This document shows, in pieces, positions 19,014-27,352 of a stretch of DNA of 64,000 nt; position 1 is the stretch's first letter, and every line of letters starts with the position of its first letter. The position numbers were made by a program, and so were the translations under genes. This stretch comes from GCA-2683135 sp964507445. GTDB lineage: Bacteria; Planctomycetota; GCA-002687715. The notes beneath the pieces are model-generated. The model had not been told where the DNA came from. It ran no database searches and was given only the letters and a program-made list of their open reading frames with translations. The DNA is taken from the NCBI GenBank assembly GCA_964507445.1, contig CAZDQF010000010.1, forward strand, positions 1 to 64,000. The letters run 5' to 3'.

Positions 19014-20115
19014 CTACTTCTTCGATGCCCGGTGCTTGAGGTAACTCTCGACGAACGGCTGCAGCGCGCCGTCGAGGACGGCCTGGATGTTGCCGGTCTC
19101 GTGCCCGGTGCGGGTGTCCTTCACCAGGGTGTAGGGCTGCATCACATAGGAGCGGATCTGGCTCCCCCACGCGATCTCGCCCTTGCCGTCGTACATGGAT
19201 TTGAGCTCGGCGTTGCGCTCCGCCTCCTTGATCTGCAGCAGCTTGGCCTTCAACAGCTTCATGGCCTGGGCCTTGTTCTTGTGCTGGCTCCGCTCGTTCT
19301 GACACTGCACCACCACCCCCGTCGGGATGTGGGTCAGGCGCACGGCGGACTCGGTCTTGTTGACGTGCTGGCCGCCCTTCCCGCCGGCCTTGTAGGTGTC
19401 CACCTTGACGTCCTTGTCCGCCACCTCGATGCCGGCGCTCTCCGCCAGGTCCGGGATCACGTCCAGGGCGGCGAAGGACGTCTGGCGTCGGTTCTGGGCG
19501 TCGAAGGGAGACAGGCGGACCAACCGATGCACTCCCATCTCACAGGACAGGTAGCCGTAGGCCAGGGGCCCGGTGACCCGCAGGGTGGCGTGCTTGATGC
19601 CCGCCTCATCGTGCTCGAGGGCCTCCAGGAGTTCTGTCTTGTATCCCTGATCCGCCGCCCATCGGTTGTACATGCGCAGGAGCATCTCGGCCCAATCGGA
19701 TGCGTCCGTCCCGCCGGCGCCGCTCTGGATGGTGAGGATGGCGTTGGAGCGGTCGTAGGGACCGGACAGCAACGCGCGAAGCTCCAGCGCGTCGTAGCTC
19801 TTCTCCAGGCTGTCCACGGTGCTCGCGAACTCCGCGGCCCCGGCCTCGCCCTCCTCCGCCGCCAGCTCCGCCAAGACCTCCAGGTCTTCGACCTGGGAGC
19901 CGACGCCCTCCAGGGACTCCACCACCTGCTTCGAGTCCTTGAGCTGGGCGACCCGTCCGTTGGCCCGCTCCTGGTCGTCCCAGAAGCCCGCCTCCGCCAT
20001 CTCACCCTCGATCTTGCCGATCAGCTCCTTGCACCCGGAGTAGTCAAAGAGAGTCCTTCAGGTGGGAGATGCCCTCTTGAAGTCTCTTGATGCGGCTTTC
20101 CAGCTCCGGGGTCAT
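19014..20115 (-). CDS. prfB: Peptide chain release factor 2 (programmed +1 frameshift)
   Basis: RF2, terminating at UAA and UGA. The zero frame starts at ATG 20115 and encodes 23 residues up to CTT TGA (20049-20044); a +1 shift into GAC TAC continues the main frame to 19014. The main part has the RF2 tripeptide SPF (in RLSPFDAQNRRQTS) and the catalytic GGQ (GKGGQHVNK). An internal Shine-Dalgarno-like AAGGA lies 4 nt before the slip codon. The arrangement matches the autoregulated prfB of many bacteria: when RF2 is scarce, UGA decoding is slow and frameshifting rises. Upstream is a ptsN-like gene, downstream purH. Confidence 0.95.
20041..20058 (-). promoter_or_regulatory. prfB: RF2 +1 frameshift site
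   Basis: On the minus strand AAGGA (20058-20054), 4 nt, then CTT TGA C (20049-20043). This is the canonical slippery codon, in-frame UGA and upstream Shine-Dalgarno-like stimulator used for RF2 autoregulation. Confidence 0.92.
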
Positions 20116-20124
20116 GGCGAACTC

Positions 20125-20625
20125 TCAGGGTTGCTTCGAATCGGGACGAGCAGGGACCGCCGACGCGGGCAGGTCCACGGAATATCGTTTTGCGAGACGG
20201 ACCACCTCCGCGGGCGAGGTGCTGGAGAGGATCTTCCCCTTCTCGCTCTTGATGAAACGCATGAGGGTGGAGAGCAGCTTCAGGTAGCCCTCCTGGGTCC
20301 GGTCCGGCCCGGCGATCAACACGATGAGCCGCACCGGCGCGTCGTCCACAGCGGAGCCGTAGGCGACCCCGTCAGGCACGACGCCGATGGCTACCACAAA
20401 GGACTCCACGGTGGGGATCTTGGCGTGGGGGACCGCCACCCCGTACCCGATGCCCGTGCTCATGAGCACCTCCCGCGCGAACACCGCGCGGCGCAGCGCC
20501 TCGTGGTCCTTGACCACCCGGCTCTTGGAGAGCATGCCGAGCATCTGAGACAGGGCGTCATCCTTGGATGACGGCTCCAGCCAGGCGATGTGCTCTGGAA
20601 GGATCACGTCTGAGAGGGTGGCCAT
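20125..20625 (-). CDS. PTS EIIA-like (PtsN family) regulatory protein
   Basis: A 166-aa EIIA domain of the fructose/nitrogen type. The phosphorylatable His is His67 in GYGVAVPHAKIP, with the preceding MSTGIG loop typical of the family. No EIIB or EIIC domain is attached and no sugar PTS is nearby, so a regulatory PtsN-like role is more likely than transport. A TAAGAT -10-like box lies 8 nt upstream of the ATG (20634-20639). It lies 9 nt upstream of prfB and is probably in its operon. Confidence 0.82.
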   Translation of the reverse strand: MATLSDVILPEHIAWLEPSSKDDALSQMLGMLSKSRVVKDHEALRRAVFAREVLMSTGIGYGVAVPHAKIPTVESFVVAIGVVPDGVAYGSAVDDAPVRLIVLIAGPDRTQEGYLKLLSTLMRFIKSEKGKILSSTSPAEVVRLAKRYSVDLPASAVPARPDSKQP

Positions 20626-20664
20626 GGGGAGGGATCTTACCGTCCGCTGCTCAGGTCCAAAGGC

Positions 20665-23600
20665 TCAGGGCTCCCGGATCATCACATTGCGCAGCTGGAT
20701 GGCCGTGCGCTTGCCCGCGTGGAGCTGGAAGCCGATGTGACCGGAGGCGGTCTTGCCGTCCCGGATCACCGTGGTCGGGCAGCCGTTGAGGGTGATGCGG
20801 AGCTTGTCCCCCACCGCCTCCACCACGAAGTGATTCCAGCCGTTCTTCTCGAACGCCGGCCCCCAGTCGACCCGCTCGGACTGGTTGAGCATGCCGCGGC
20901 CCTTCTCCTCGTAGAGTGACCCCCAGTACTGCGCTCCGGCGTCCGCCTGATAGCCACGCATGACGTGATCGGGCAGGCGCTCTGACCGGAACTGGCAGCC
21001 GGAGTTGCCCTCCTCCAGCATCATCTCGAACTGCAGCACGAAGTCGCCGTAGGTGGCGTCCGTGGACAGGAAGGTGTTGCTCCTCGCCCCCTTCACCTCG
21101 CCGAACACGACCCCGTTCTCCATCCGCCACAGGCTCATGTCTCCGGACCAGCCGGTGAAGTCCTTGCCGTTGAACAAGGGACGCCAGGTGGACTCCGTCG
21201 GGGGCGTCACGGACTGGCCGGAGCGCAGGTAGTAGATCAGGTCGCAGGCCTCCTCCAGAGACATGCTGTCCAGGAGCCCTTCAGGCATGCCGGAGATCTT
21301 GGAGAAGCGACGGGTGTCGATCTCAGCCACCGGCACCTCCACCCGCTCACCCGTTCCCTGCAAGAGGGTCAGCGTGGTCTCGGTCTCAGCCACGGGCAGG
21401 CCGCTGAAGACATCGTCCTCCTTGGTGAACACGTCCAGGGCGCGGTACTGATCCGATATGGCACGAGAAGGGTCCACCAGCGCGGAGAGCAGATCGTCCA
21501 GGTTGTAGCGAGCCCCCGCGGTGGTCAACTCCGGCCCCACCATGACCCCCTGATCGCCGAATCTGTGACACGCGGCGCACGCCTGCTGATACACCCGGGC
21601 CCCTTCGTGCAGGGAGCGGCGCTCCGTGCCGATGGAGTTACGCAGGAAGTCCAGGGTCCGCATGAAGTCCCGGGTGGGCGCGCCCTGCACCAGGTGGACG
21701 GACGCCTGCCCGGGCTTGACCGCCAGCAATGACGCCATGCGCTGGCGATCGGCGTCGTCCAGCAGCTTCTCGAAGTCGTCGCGCAGGTACTTCACGTAGC
21801 CCTGGAAGCTGGCGCCGCCGCTCCAGTTCTGCGCCGCCACCAGCCAGCGGAAGATGCTCTCCTTCTCCTCCGCGGTCCAGCCGTCCGTGATCACCCTCAG
21901 GCAGTAGGCCAGGTGCAGCTGCTCGACCCGCGACTTCTCCGTCAGCAACGCCTCCAGCAGCAGGGGCCGGGCGGACGTCGGATCCTCCGCGGCCATGATC
22001 ATGGCCGCCTCCCGGTCGGCGTTGCGGTCTCCGGAGCGGAACAGCCCCCTGATCGCCAACCTGACCGCGTCCGATGGTTCGTAGCCTGCGAGGCTCAAGC
22101 GCTGCACCAGCCGCAGTCCCGCGTGTTGCACCGCTGGCGTGGCGCTGCGCAGGGCTGCCTCCGCCGTGATCATGTCGTCCTCCGCCGACATCTCCGCGGC
22201 CTCGCCGCCCCGAAGTTGCCGGTGAATCCCCGCCGTGGCCTTCATCATCAGGGTGCGACCACCCCGCTGCGTCGACGTCGGCCACTCCCCTCGACGGAGG
22301 CACTCCAAGGCCGCAGCAAAGCGAGAGAACCGGCGCTCCTCGTCAATCGTGCGCAGCGCTCTCATCAGCTGTTTCAACGAACTGTCGGGACCCGGCCGCG
22401 ACCCCAGACGCGGACGAACGGGCTGCTTCGCCACGGGACGGGTGTAGGTGAGCTTGCCCAGGCTCCCCCGGGTCCCCCGGCCGCCGCAGGTGAACAGCAG
22501 GGCGCCGTCCCTGGTCACCGCCAGGTCCGTGACGTTGAGCGGACGGCCGGAGAGCAGCACCTCCGTGCGACCCTTGTAGGTGTCTCCGGCCGCGTCGAGG
22601 TGGAACGCCAGGATGCGCCCCTGCGCCCAGTCGGCGCCGAAGATGGTCCCCTGGAACCGCTGCGGGAACCTGTCGCCGTCGTAGAGCACGACCCCGCAAG
22701 GCGAGCCGCGGCCACAATCGATGGCGGCGGGCAGGGAGTCGGGGTAGATGTCAGGCCACTTCGACGAACCGGTGCGCCAGCCGAAGTCCGCGCCGTCGAT
22801 GGCGTGGTAGACCCGGGTGGGTCGATACCAGGGCATGCCGATGTCCCACTCCATGTCGGAGTCGTAGGTGAACAGCTCCCCGTGGCGGTTGAACGCGATG
22901 TCGTAGGCGTTGCGCAGGCCTGCGGCGTGCACCCTCCAGTCCTTGCCTTCACGATCCACGGAGTAGATGAGGCCCCCGGGAGACTTGATGTTGCGGGCGT
23001 GCCCGCGAGGGTCTACATAGCGAGGCAGTACGTGCCCCTCGTCGTGGGCCTTGTAGGGAGACGACGCGCTCCACTTCGCCTTGAGGCTGGTGTGGTTGCC
23101 GATGACGCCGTACAGCCGATCTCCCGGACCTTCGATGATGGCGTGAGGTCCGTGCTCACCCATGCCGCCGTTGAAGCCGCCGATCAGCCGGACCTCCTCG
23201 CGATCCCCGGACTCCTCCACGCGGTAGAGGCCGGTGCCCTGAGGCCCGTTGCCCACCATGTACAGACCGCCGCGGGAGTACAGCAGGCCCTGGCAGCTAC
23301 GGACGCGGTCGCAGTAGGTCTCGCTGCGCTCAAACACCCCGTCGCCGTCGTCGTCGAACAGCCGCAGCACGGGGCCGCGCTCCACGGAGACGATGGGGTT
23401 GTCCTTGTCATCGAGGCAGAGGGCGATGAGCGACCCCACCCCCGCGGCCACCTCCTTCGCCTCGAAGCCGGGCAGAGGCGCGAAGTCCTGGGGGCGTCCC
23501 GGCTTCTTCCGCCCGGGAGCGCCGAAGGAAGGCGTCCCCCAGGGGCCGTCGCCGATCGGAGCCAGCACCGCCGCCGGCTTCCAGGCCCCGTCATCGAAGC

Positions 23601-24027
23601 CCGGCTTCCGCCAGCCTCGGACGCCGGCCCGAGCCGTCTTCCAGGTCGCTCCGGTCTGGGCCACCCGAGCGTCGCCCACCTTGATCCACGCCAGCAGGCC
23701 CGCCGGGCCACCTTCGTTCTCCGCCCGCACCGCCACGACGTTGCGCCCCGCCTTCAGGTGGGGGGCGACGTTGAAGCGCTGGCCGCGCTGCCAGTCCGTG
23801 CCGCGTCCCACCCTCTTGTCGTTGACCCAGACCTCGAAGATGTTGTCGCAGGTGATCTGGAGGGTGGCCTTCCCCGGCTTCTTCTCCACGTCGAACGCCA
23901 CCCGAGCGAAGCACCGTTCACCGTCGGGCTGATTGGTGATGCCGGAGGCCCAGTGTCCCCAGATCCAGGACTGGGCGGAGACGGAAGAACAGGAGAGCAG
24001 GACGATCGAGACGAGGATGCGACGCAT
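20665..24027 (-). CDS. PVC-type dehydrogenase, HEAT, haem c and DUF1080 fusion
   Basis: A 1120-aa secreted protein with a clear signal peptide (about 1-18). In order: an N-terminal beta-sandwich-like region (about 20-160) with carbohydrate-binding character; a beta-propeller of the membrane-bound dehydrogenase type found in Pirellula-like bacteria (about 190-530, GGLYMVGNGPQGTGLYR, AGLRNAYDIAFNRHGELF); HEAT-like helical repeats (about 545-790); a c-type haem site CAACH near residue 816; and a C-terminal DUF1080 domain (about 945-1120, LFNGKDFTGW). DUF1080 members include 3-ketoglycoside hydrolases. The combination suggests oxidation followed by hydrolysis of glycans in the periplasm (inference). 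The architecture is a hallmark of the PVC superphylum. Confidence 0.88.
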   Translation of the reverse strand: MRRILVSIVLLSCSSVSAQSWIWGHWASGITNQPDGERCFARVAFDVEKKPGKATLQITCDNIFEVWVNDKRVGRGTDWQRGQRFNVAPHLKAGRNVVAVRAENEGGPAGLLAWIKVGDARVAQTGATWKTARAGVRGWRKPGFDDGAWKPAAVLAPIGDGPWGTPSFGAPGRKKPGRPQDFAPLPGFEAKEVAAGVGSLIALCLDDKDNPIVSVERGPVLRLFDDDGDGVFERSETYCDRVRSCQGLLYSRGGLYMVGNGPQGTGLYRVEESGDREEVRLIGGFNGGMGEHGPHAIIEGPGDRLYGVIGNHTSLKAKWSASSPYKAHDEGHVLPRYVDPRGHARNIKSPGGLIYSVDREGKDWRVHAAGLRNAYDIAFNRHGELFTYDSDMEWDIGMPWYRPTRVYHAIDGADFGWRTGSSKWPDIYPDSLPAAIDCGRGSPCGVVLYDGDRFPQRFQGTIFGADWAQGRILAFHLDAAGDTYKGRTEVLLSGRPLNVTDLAVTRDGALLFTCGGRGTRGSLGKLTYTRPVAKQPVRPRLGSRPGPDSSLKQLMRALRTIDEERRFSRFAAALECLRRGEWPTSTQRGGRTLMMKATAGIHRQLRGGEAAEMSAEDDMITAEAALRSATPAVQHAGLRLVQRLSLAGYEPSDAVRLAIRGLFRSGDRNADREAAMIMAAEDPTSARPLLLEALLTEKSRVEQLHLAYCLRVITDGWTAEEKESIFRWLVAAQNWSGGASFQGYVKYLRDDFEKLLDDADRQRMASLLAVKPGQASVHLVQGAPTRDFMRTLDFLRNSIGTERRSLHEGARVYQQACAACHRFGDQGVMVGPELTTAGARYNLDDLLSALVDPSRAISDQYRALDVFTKEDDVFSGLPVAETETTLTLLQGTGERVEVPVAEIDTRRFSKISGMPEGLLDSMSLEEACDLIYYLRSGQSVTPPTESTWRPLFNGKDFTGWSGDMSLWRMENGVVFGEVKGARSNTFLSTDATYGDFVLQFEMMLEEGNSGCQFRSERLPDHVMRGYQADAGAQYWGSLYEEKGRGMLNQSERVDWGPAFEKNGWNHFVVEAVGDKLRITLNGCPTTVIRDGKTASGHIGFQLHAGKRTAIQLRNVMIREP

Positions 24028-24033
24028 GGCCGC

Positions 24034-24039
24034 ATCTTA
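24034..24039 (-). promoter_or_regulatory. -10 box for leaderless start of PVC dehydrogenase
   Basis: TAAGAT on the minus strand lies exactly 6 nt upstream of the ATG. A TCGACG 18 bp further upstream could be a -35. The same TAAGAT-6-ATG arrangement occurs at 37870-37875. Confidence 0.4.
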
Positions 24040-24053
24040 GACCCGAACCGGGA

Positions 24054-24974
24054 TCAGCGTCGACGCGCCCAAGCTTGAGGCAGGGTCAGCAAGCTGCACG
24101 GGAGGTGGCGTATGACGCGCTCGGCGACGGCGCCGATCATGAAGCTCTCGAGGAACGTCACGCCGCCCAGGGCCATGACGATCAGGTCCATGTTCAAGCG
24201 CGTCGCGTCCGCCACGATGGCGGAGGCAGGGTCCACCTCATCGGTGCACTTCTTGAGGATCTTGTGGGGAGCACGGGCGCCCTCCGGCAACTTGCAACCG
24301 TCGACCCAGGCCGCCAGGTCCTCCGTCGCCTTGCTCTTCGCCCGGCGCCTGAGCCCGGCCACGTCACCGCTGTAGCCGTGCAGCAGGGACGGCTGCGAGT
24401 AGGCGTGGAGGACCGACACCCGACCCTTCTCTCCCATGGCGATCTTGGACGCGACCCGGAGGGCCGCCTGATCCGCTCGATCCAGATCCGTCGGCACCAG
24501 GATCCGCTTGAGGGGCTGGACGCTCTCCGTCCCCACCACCAGCACCGGCACCTTGGAGCTGCGCACGAGCCGATCCGCGGTGGTCCCGACGAACAGCCAC
24601 TCGGTACCCTCCGTGACCCCCGCCCCGGCGACGATGAGGCCGGCGCCCAACTCCTCCGCGCAGGCCAGCAGCTCCCGGGCAGGCTTGCCCTCCGCGACAT
24701 AGGCGGCGGCCCGATGGCCGTCCTCCTTGAGGTCGTTCACCAGCTTGTCGAGTCGGGCCCTGGCCTCGGTCTTCATCCGCCGCATGTGGGCCGAGAGGTC
24801 CTTGCGGTCGAGCATCCGCTTGAGGGACGCGGGGGGCGACTCCGCCACGTGCACCAGGTGCACCGTCGCGTTGTTCAGGGACGCCAGCTGGGCTGCGTGA
24901 ACAGCCACGTTGGTGCCACCGCTTGCCAGGTCGATAGCCGCGACGACGTGCTTGCCGATCTCTTTCAGGGGCAT
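24054..24974 (-). CDS. Tandem universal stress protein (two UspA domains)
   Basis: A 306-aa protein with two UspA folds, about residues 5-145 and 155-300. Each has the Rossmann-like start (HVVAAIDLASGG, KRILVPTDLDRAD). The first domain keeps the ATP-binding glycine-rich loop GAGVTEGTEWLFVGTTADRLVRSS, while the second has GGVTFLESFMIGAVAERVIRH. It lacks a membrane segment. ATG 24974 is preceded by AAGGAG; the longer frame is shadow. It ends 26 nt before the PVC dehydrogenase. A stress-related nucleotide-binding role is likely. Confidence 0.88.
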   Translation of the reverse strand: MPLKEIGKHVVAAIDLASGGTNVAVHAAQLASLNNATVHLVHVAESPPASLKRMLDRKDLSAHMRRMKTEARARLDKLVNDLKEDGHRAAAYVAEGKPARELLACAEELGAGLIVAGAGVTEGTEWLFVGTTADRLVRSSKVPVLVVGTESVQPLKRILVPTDLDRADQAALRVASKIAMGEKGRVSVLHAYSQPSLLHGYSGDVAGLRRRAKSKATEDLAAWVDGCKLPEGARAPHKILKKCTDEVDPASAIVADATRLNMDLIVMALGGVTFLESFMIGAVAERVIRHLPCSLLTLPQAWARRR

Positions 24975-25003
24975 CGCAAACGCTCTCCTTGAGGAGTCGG
25001 ACT

Positions 25004-26206
25004 CTAACCAGGGGAGCCGGGCCCCACGACCCCCATCTCCTGCCCCACCTTGGTGAAGGCCGCCACCGCCCGGTCGAGCTGCTCGTCCGTATGGGCCGCG
25101 CTGAGCTGGACGCGGATGCGGGCCTCCCCCTTCGGGACTACGGGGAAGCTGAATCCCACCACGTAGATGCCCTCCTCCAGGAGCCGCCCGGCCATCTCCG
25201 TGGCCAGGCGGGCGTCCCCCAGCATGATGGGCACGATGGGGTGATCCCCCGCCTTGATGGAGAACCCGCACGCGGTCATCTGCTCGCGGAAGCGCCGGGT
25301 GTTGGCCTCCAGGCGGTCCCGCAGCTCCGTGGTCTCGGACAGCAGGTCGAAGCAGGTGATGGAGGCCGCCACCAGGGCCGGCGGCACGGAGTTGGAGAAC
25401 AGGTAGGGCCGGCTGCGCTGCCGCAGCAGGTCCACGATCTCCTGGCGCGCCGCCGTGAATCCGCCGGAGGCGCCCCCCAGGGCCTTGCCCAGGGTGGACG
25501 TGACGATGTCCACCCGGTCCATCACCCCGTGATACTCGTGGGTGCCGCGACCGGTAGCGCCGAAGAAGCCCGTGGCGTGGCTGTCATCCACCATCACCGC
25601 CGCCCCGTACCGATCCGCCAGGTCGCAGATCTCCGGCAGGGGCGCCACGTGGCCGTCCATGGAGAACACGCCGTCCGTGGCGATGAGCCGGGACCGCGCT
25701 CCCTCCGCCTCCTGCAGGCAACGCTCCAGCTCCCCCATGTCGGCGTTGGCGTAACGGTAGCGCTGAGCCTTGCACAAGCGCACGCCGTCGATGATGGAGG
25801 CGTGGTTCAAGGCGTCGGAGATGATCGCGTCCTCGGGGCCGAGCAGGGTCTCGAAGAGGCCTCCGTTGGCGTCGAAGCAGGACGTGTAGAGGATGCAGTC
25901 CTCCATGCCGAGGAACGCCGCCGCCTTCTCCTCCAGGACACGGTGTTGGTCCTGGGTGCCGCAGATGAAGCGGACCGAGGACATGCCGAAGCCGTACCGT
26001 TCCAACCCCTCCCGGGCGGCGGAGACCAGGGCCTCATGGCTGGAGAGCCCGAGGTAGTTGTTGGCGCAGAAGTTCAGCACCTCCTCGCCGCCCACCCGGA
26101 TGCCCGAACCCTGGGGCCCGAGGATCTGGCGCTCCTCCTTCCAGAGGCCGCTCTCCCTGATCTCCGCGAGGGCCTGCTTCACACGGTCCCGTATCTGGTC
26201 ATACAT
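25004..26206 (-). CDS. kbl: 2-amino-3-ketobutyrate CoA ligase (glycine C-acetyltransferase)
   Basis: A 400-aa PLP enzyme of the alpha-oxoamine synthase family. It cleaves 2-amino-3-ketobutyrate with CoA into glycine and acetyl-CoA. Motifs: NFCANNYLGLSSH, the SMDGHVAPL segment, DDSHATGFFG, and the PLP lysine in TSTLGKALGGA. Length matches Escherichia coli Kbl, which fixes the start at ATG 26206 rather than the earlier 26287. It is divergent from the threonine dehydrogenase at 26326, which supplies its substrate. Confidence 0.94.
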   Translation of the reverse strand: MYDQIRDRVKQALAEIRESGLWKEERQILGPQGSGIRVGGEEVLNFCANNYLGLSSHEALVSAAREGLERYGFGMSSVRFICGTQDQHRVLEEKAAAFLGMEDCILYTSCFDANGGLFETLLGPEDAIISDALNHASIIDGVRLCKAQRYRYANADMGELERCLQEAEGARSRLIATDGVFSMDGHVAPLPEICDLADRYGAAVMVDDSHATGFFGATGRGTHEYHGVMDRVDIVTSTLGKALGGASGGFTAARQEIVDLLRQRSRPYLFSNSVPPALVAASITCFDLLSETTELRDRLEANTRRFREQMTACGFSIKAGDHPIVPIMLGDARLATEMAGRLLEEGIYVVGFSFPVVPKGEARIRVQLSAAHTDEQLDRAVAAFTKVGQEMGVVGPGSPG

Positions 26207-26325
26207 GGGCTTCGTCCCCGTTACTCCAATGGCGATTGGTCGGTACCATAAGCCCCCCCTGCACCCGGGGGCAACCTGACCAGGCACGACCCGGAGCGGG
26301 TCACCCCGACGAGAACCAGCACCTC

Positions 26326-27348
26326 ATGGCGAGAAAACCAGCCGTCCTCATCACTGGCGCCAACGGCGAGATCGGCCAGAGCCTCATCGTCACCCTCAGC
26401 CAGCGGGACCCGGACCTCCGGGTCCTGGCCCTCGACCTGCGAGAGCTGGACGACCCCATCAGCGCCCGCTGCCACGCGGGCATCGTCGGTGACATCCTGG
26501 ATCAAGGGCTGCTGGACCGGCTGGTCTCGGAGTACGAGATCTCCACCATCTATCACCTGGCGGCCCTGCTCTCGACCCGCGGCGAGTTCACGCCGGAGAC
26601 CGCCCATCAGGTGAACGTCCAGGGCACCATGAACCTGCTCAAGCTGGGCGTGGAACAGTCCCGCTGGCATGGCGCCACGGTGCGCTTCTTCTTCCCCAGC
26701 TCCATCGCTGTCTACGGCATCCCGGACCGGGAGATGCGCGAGTCCATCGAACCCGTCCGCGAGCACCAGTGGACGGTGCCCATCACCATGTACGGCTGCA
26801 ACAAGCTGTACTGCGAGCAGCTGGGCCGCTACTACACGCGGCACTACAAGCAGCTGGCCGCGGGAGACGAAGGTCAGCGCATCGACTTCCGCGCCATCCG
26901 CTTCCCCGGCCTCATCTCCGCCTACACCGTGCCCAGCGGCGGCACCTCCGACTACGGCCCGGAGATGATCCACGCAGCGGCGAAGGGAGAGCCCTACAGC
27001 TGCTTCGTCAGCGAAGACACCCGGCTCCCGTTCATGGCCATGCCGGACGCGGTCCGCGCCATGGTCTCCCTGATGGACGCCCCCGCGGACCGACTCTCCC
27101 GGGTGGTCTACAACATCAACGCCTATAACCCCAGCGCCACGGAGTTCGCCGAGCTCACCCGCGGCGCGTTCCCTGGCGCCGAGATCTCCTTCACCCCTGA
27201 CGTGAAGCGTCAGGGCCTGGTCCACTCGTGGCCGGCAGCCGTGGACGACGGCCTGGCCCGGGCCGAGTGGGCGTGGCAGCCCAGCTACGACCTGCAGCGC
27301 ACCTTCGAGGAGTACCTCCTGCCGCGCATCCGGGACCGGTACGCATAA
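26326..27348 (+). CDS. L-threonine 3-dehydrogenase, short-chain (extended SDR) type
   Basis: A 340-aa NAD-dependent enzyme of the GalE-like extended SDR type. It has the Rossmann glycine motif GANGEIGQ (11-18), the active-site Tyr-x3-Lys in YGCNKLYCE, and FPGLIS, characteristic of SDR-type threonine dehydrogenases rather than the zinc-dependent Tdh of Escherichia coli. The pairing with kbl on the opposite strand, 119 bp apart, supports threonine 3-dehydrogenase over a sugar epimerase. It is followed 4 nt later by a large gene on the same strand. Confidence 0.87.
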   Translation: MARKPAVLITGANGEIGQSLIVTLSQRDPDLRVLALDLRELDDPISARCHAGIVGDILDQGLLDRLVSEYEISTIYHLAALLSTRGEFTPETAHQVNVQGTMNLLKLGVEQSRWHGATVRFFFPSSIAVYGIPDREMRESIEPVREHQWTVPITMYGCNKLYCEQLGRYYTRHYKQLAAGDEGQRIDFRAIRFPGLISAYTVPSGGTSDYGPEMIHAAAKGEPYSCFVSEDTRLPFMAMPDAVRAMVSLMDAPADRLSRVVYNINAYNPSATEFAELTRGAFPGAEISFTPDVKRQGLVHSWPAAVDDGLARAEWAWQPSYDLQRTFEEYLLPRIRDRYA

Positions 27349-27352
27349 CCGC

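Noticed and set aside
21913..24078. 721-aa plus-strand open frame opposite the PVC dehydrogenase
   Set aside because: Shadow frame; the minus strand contains clear haem, propeller and DUF1080 motifs.
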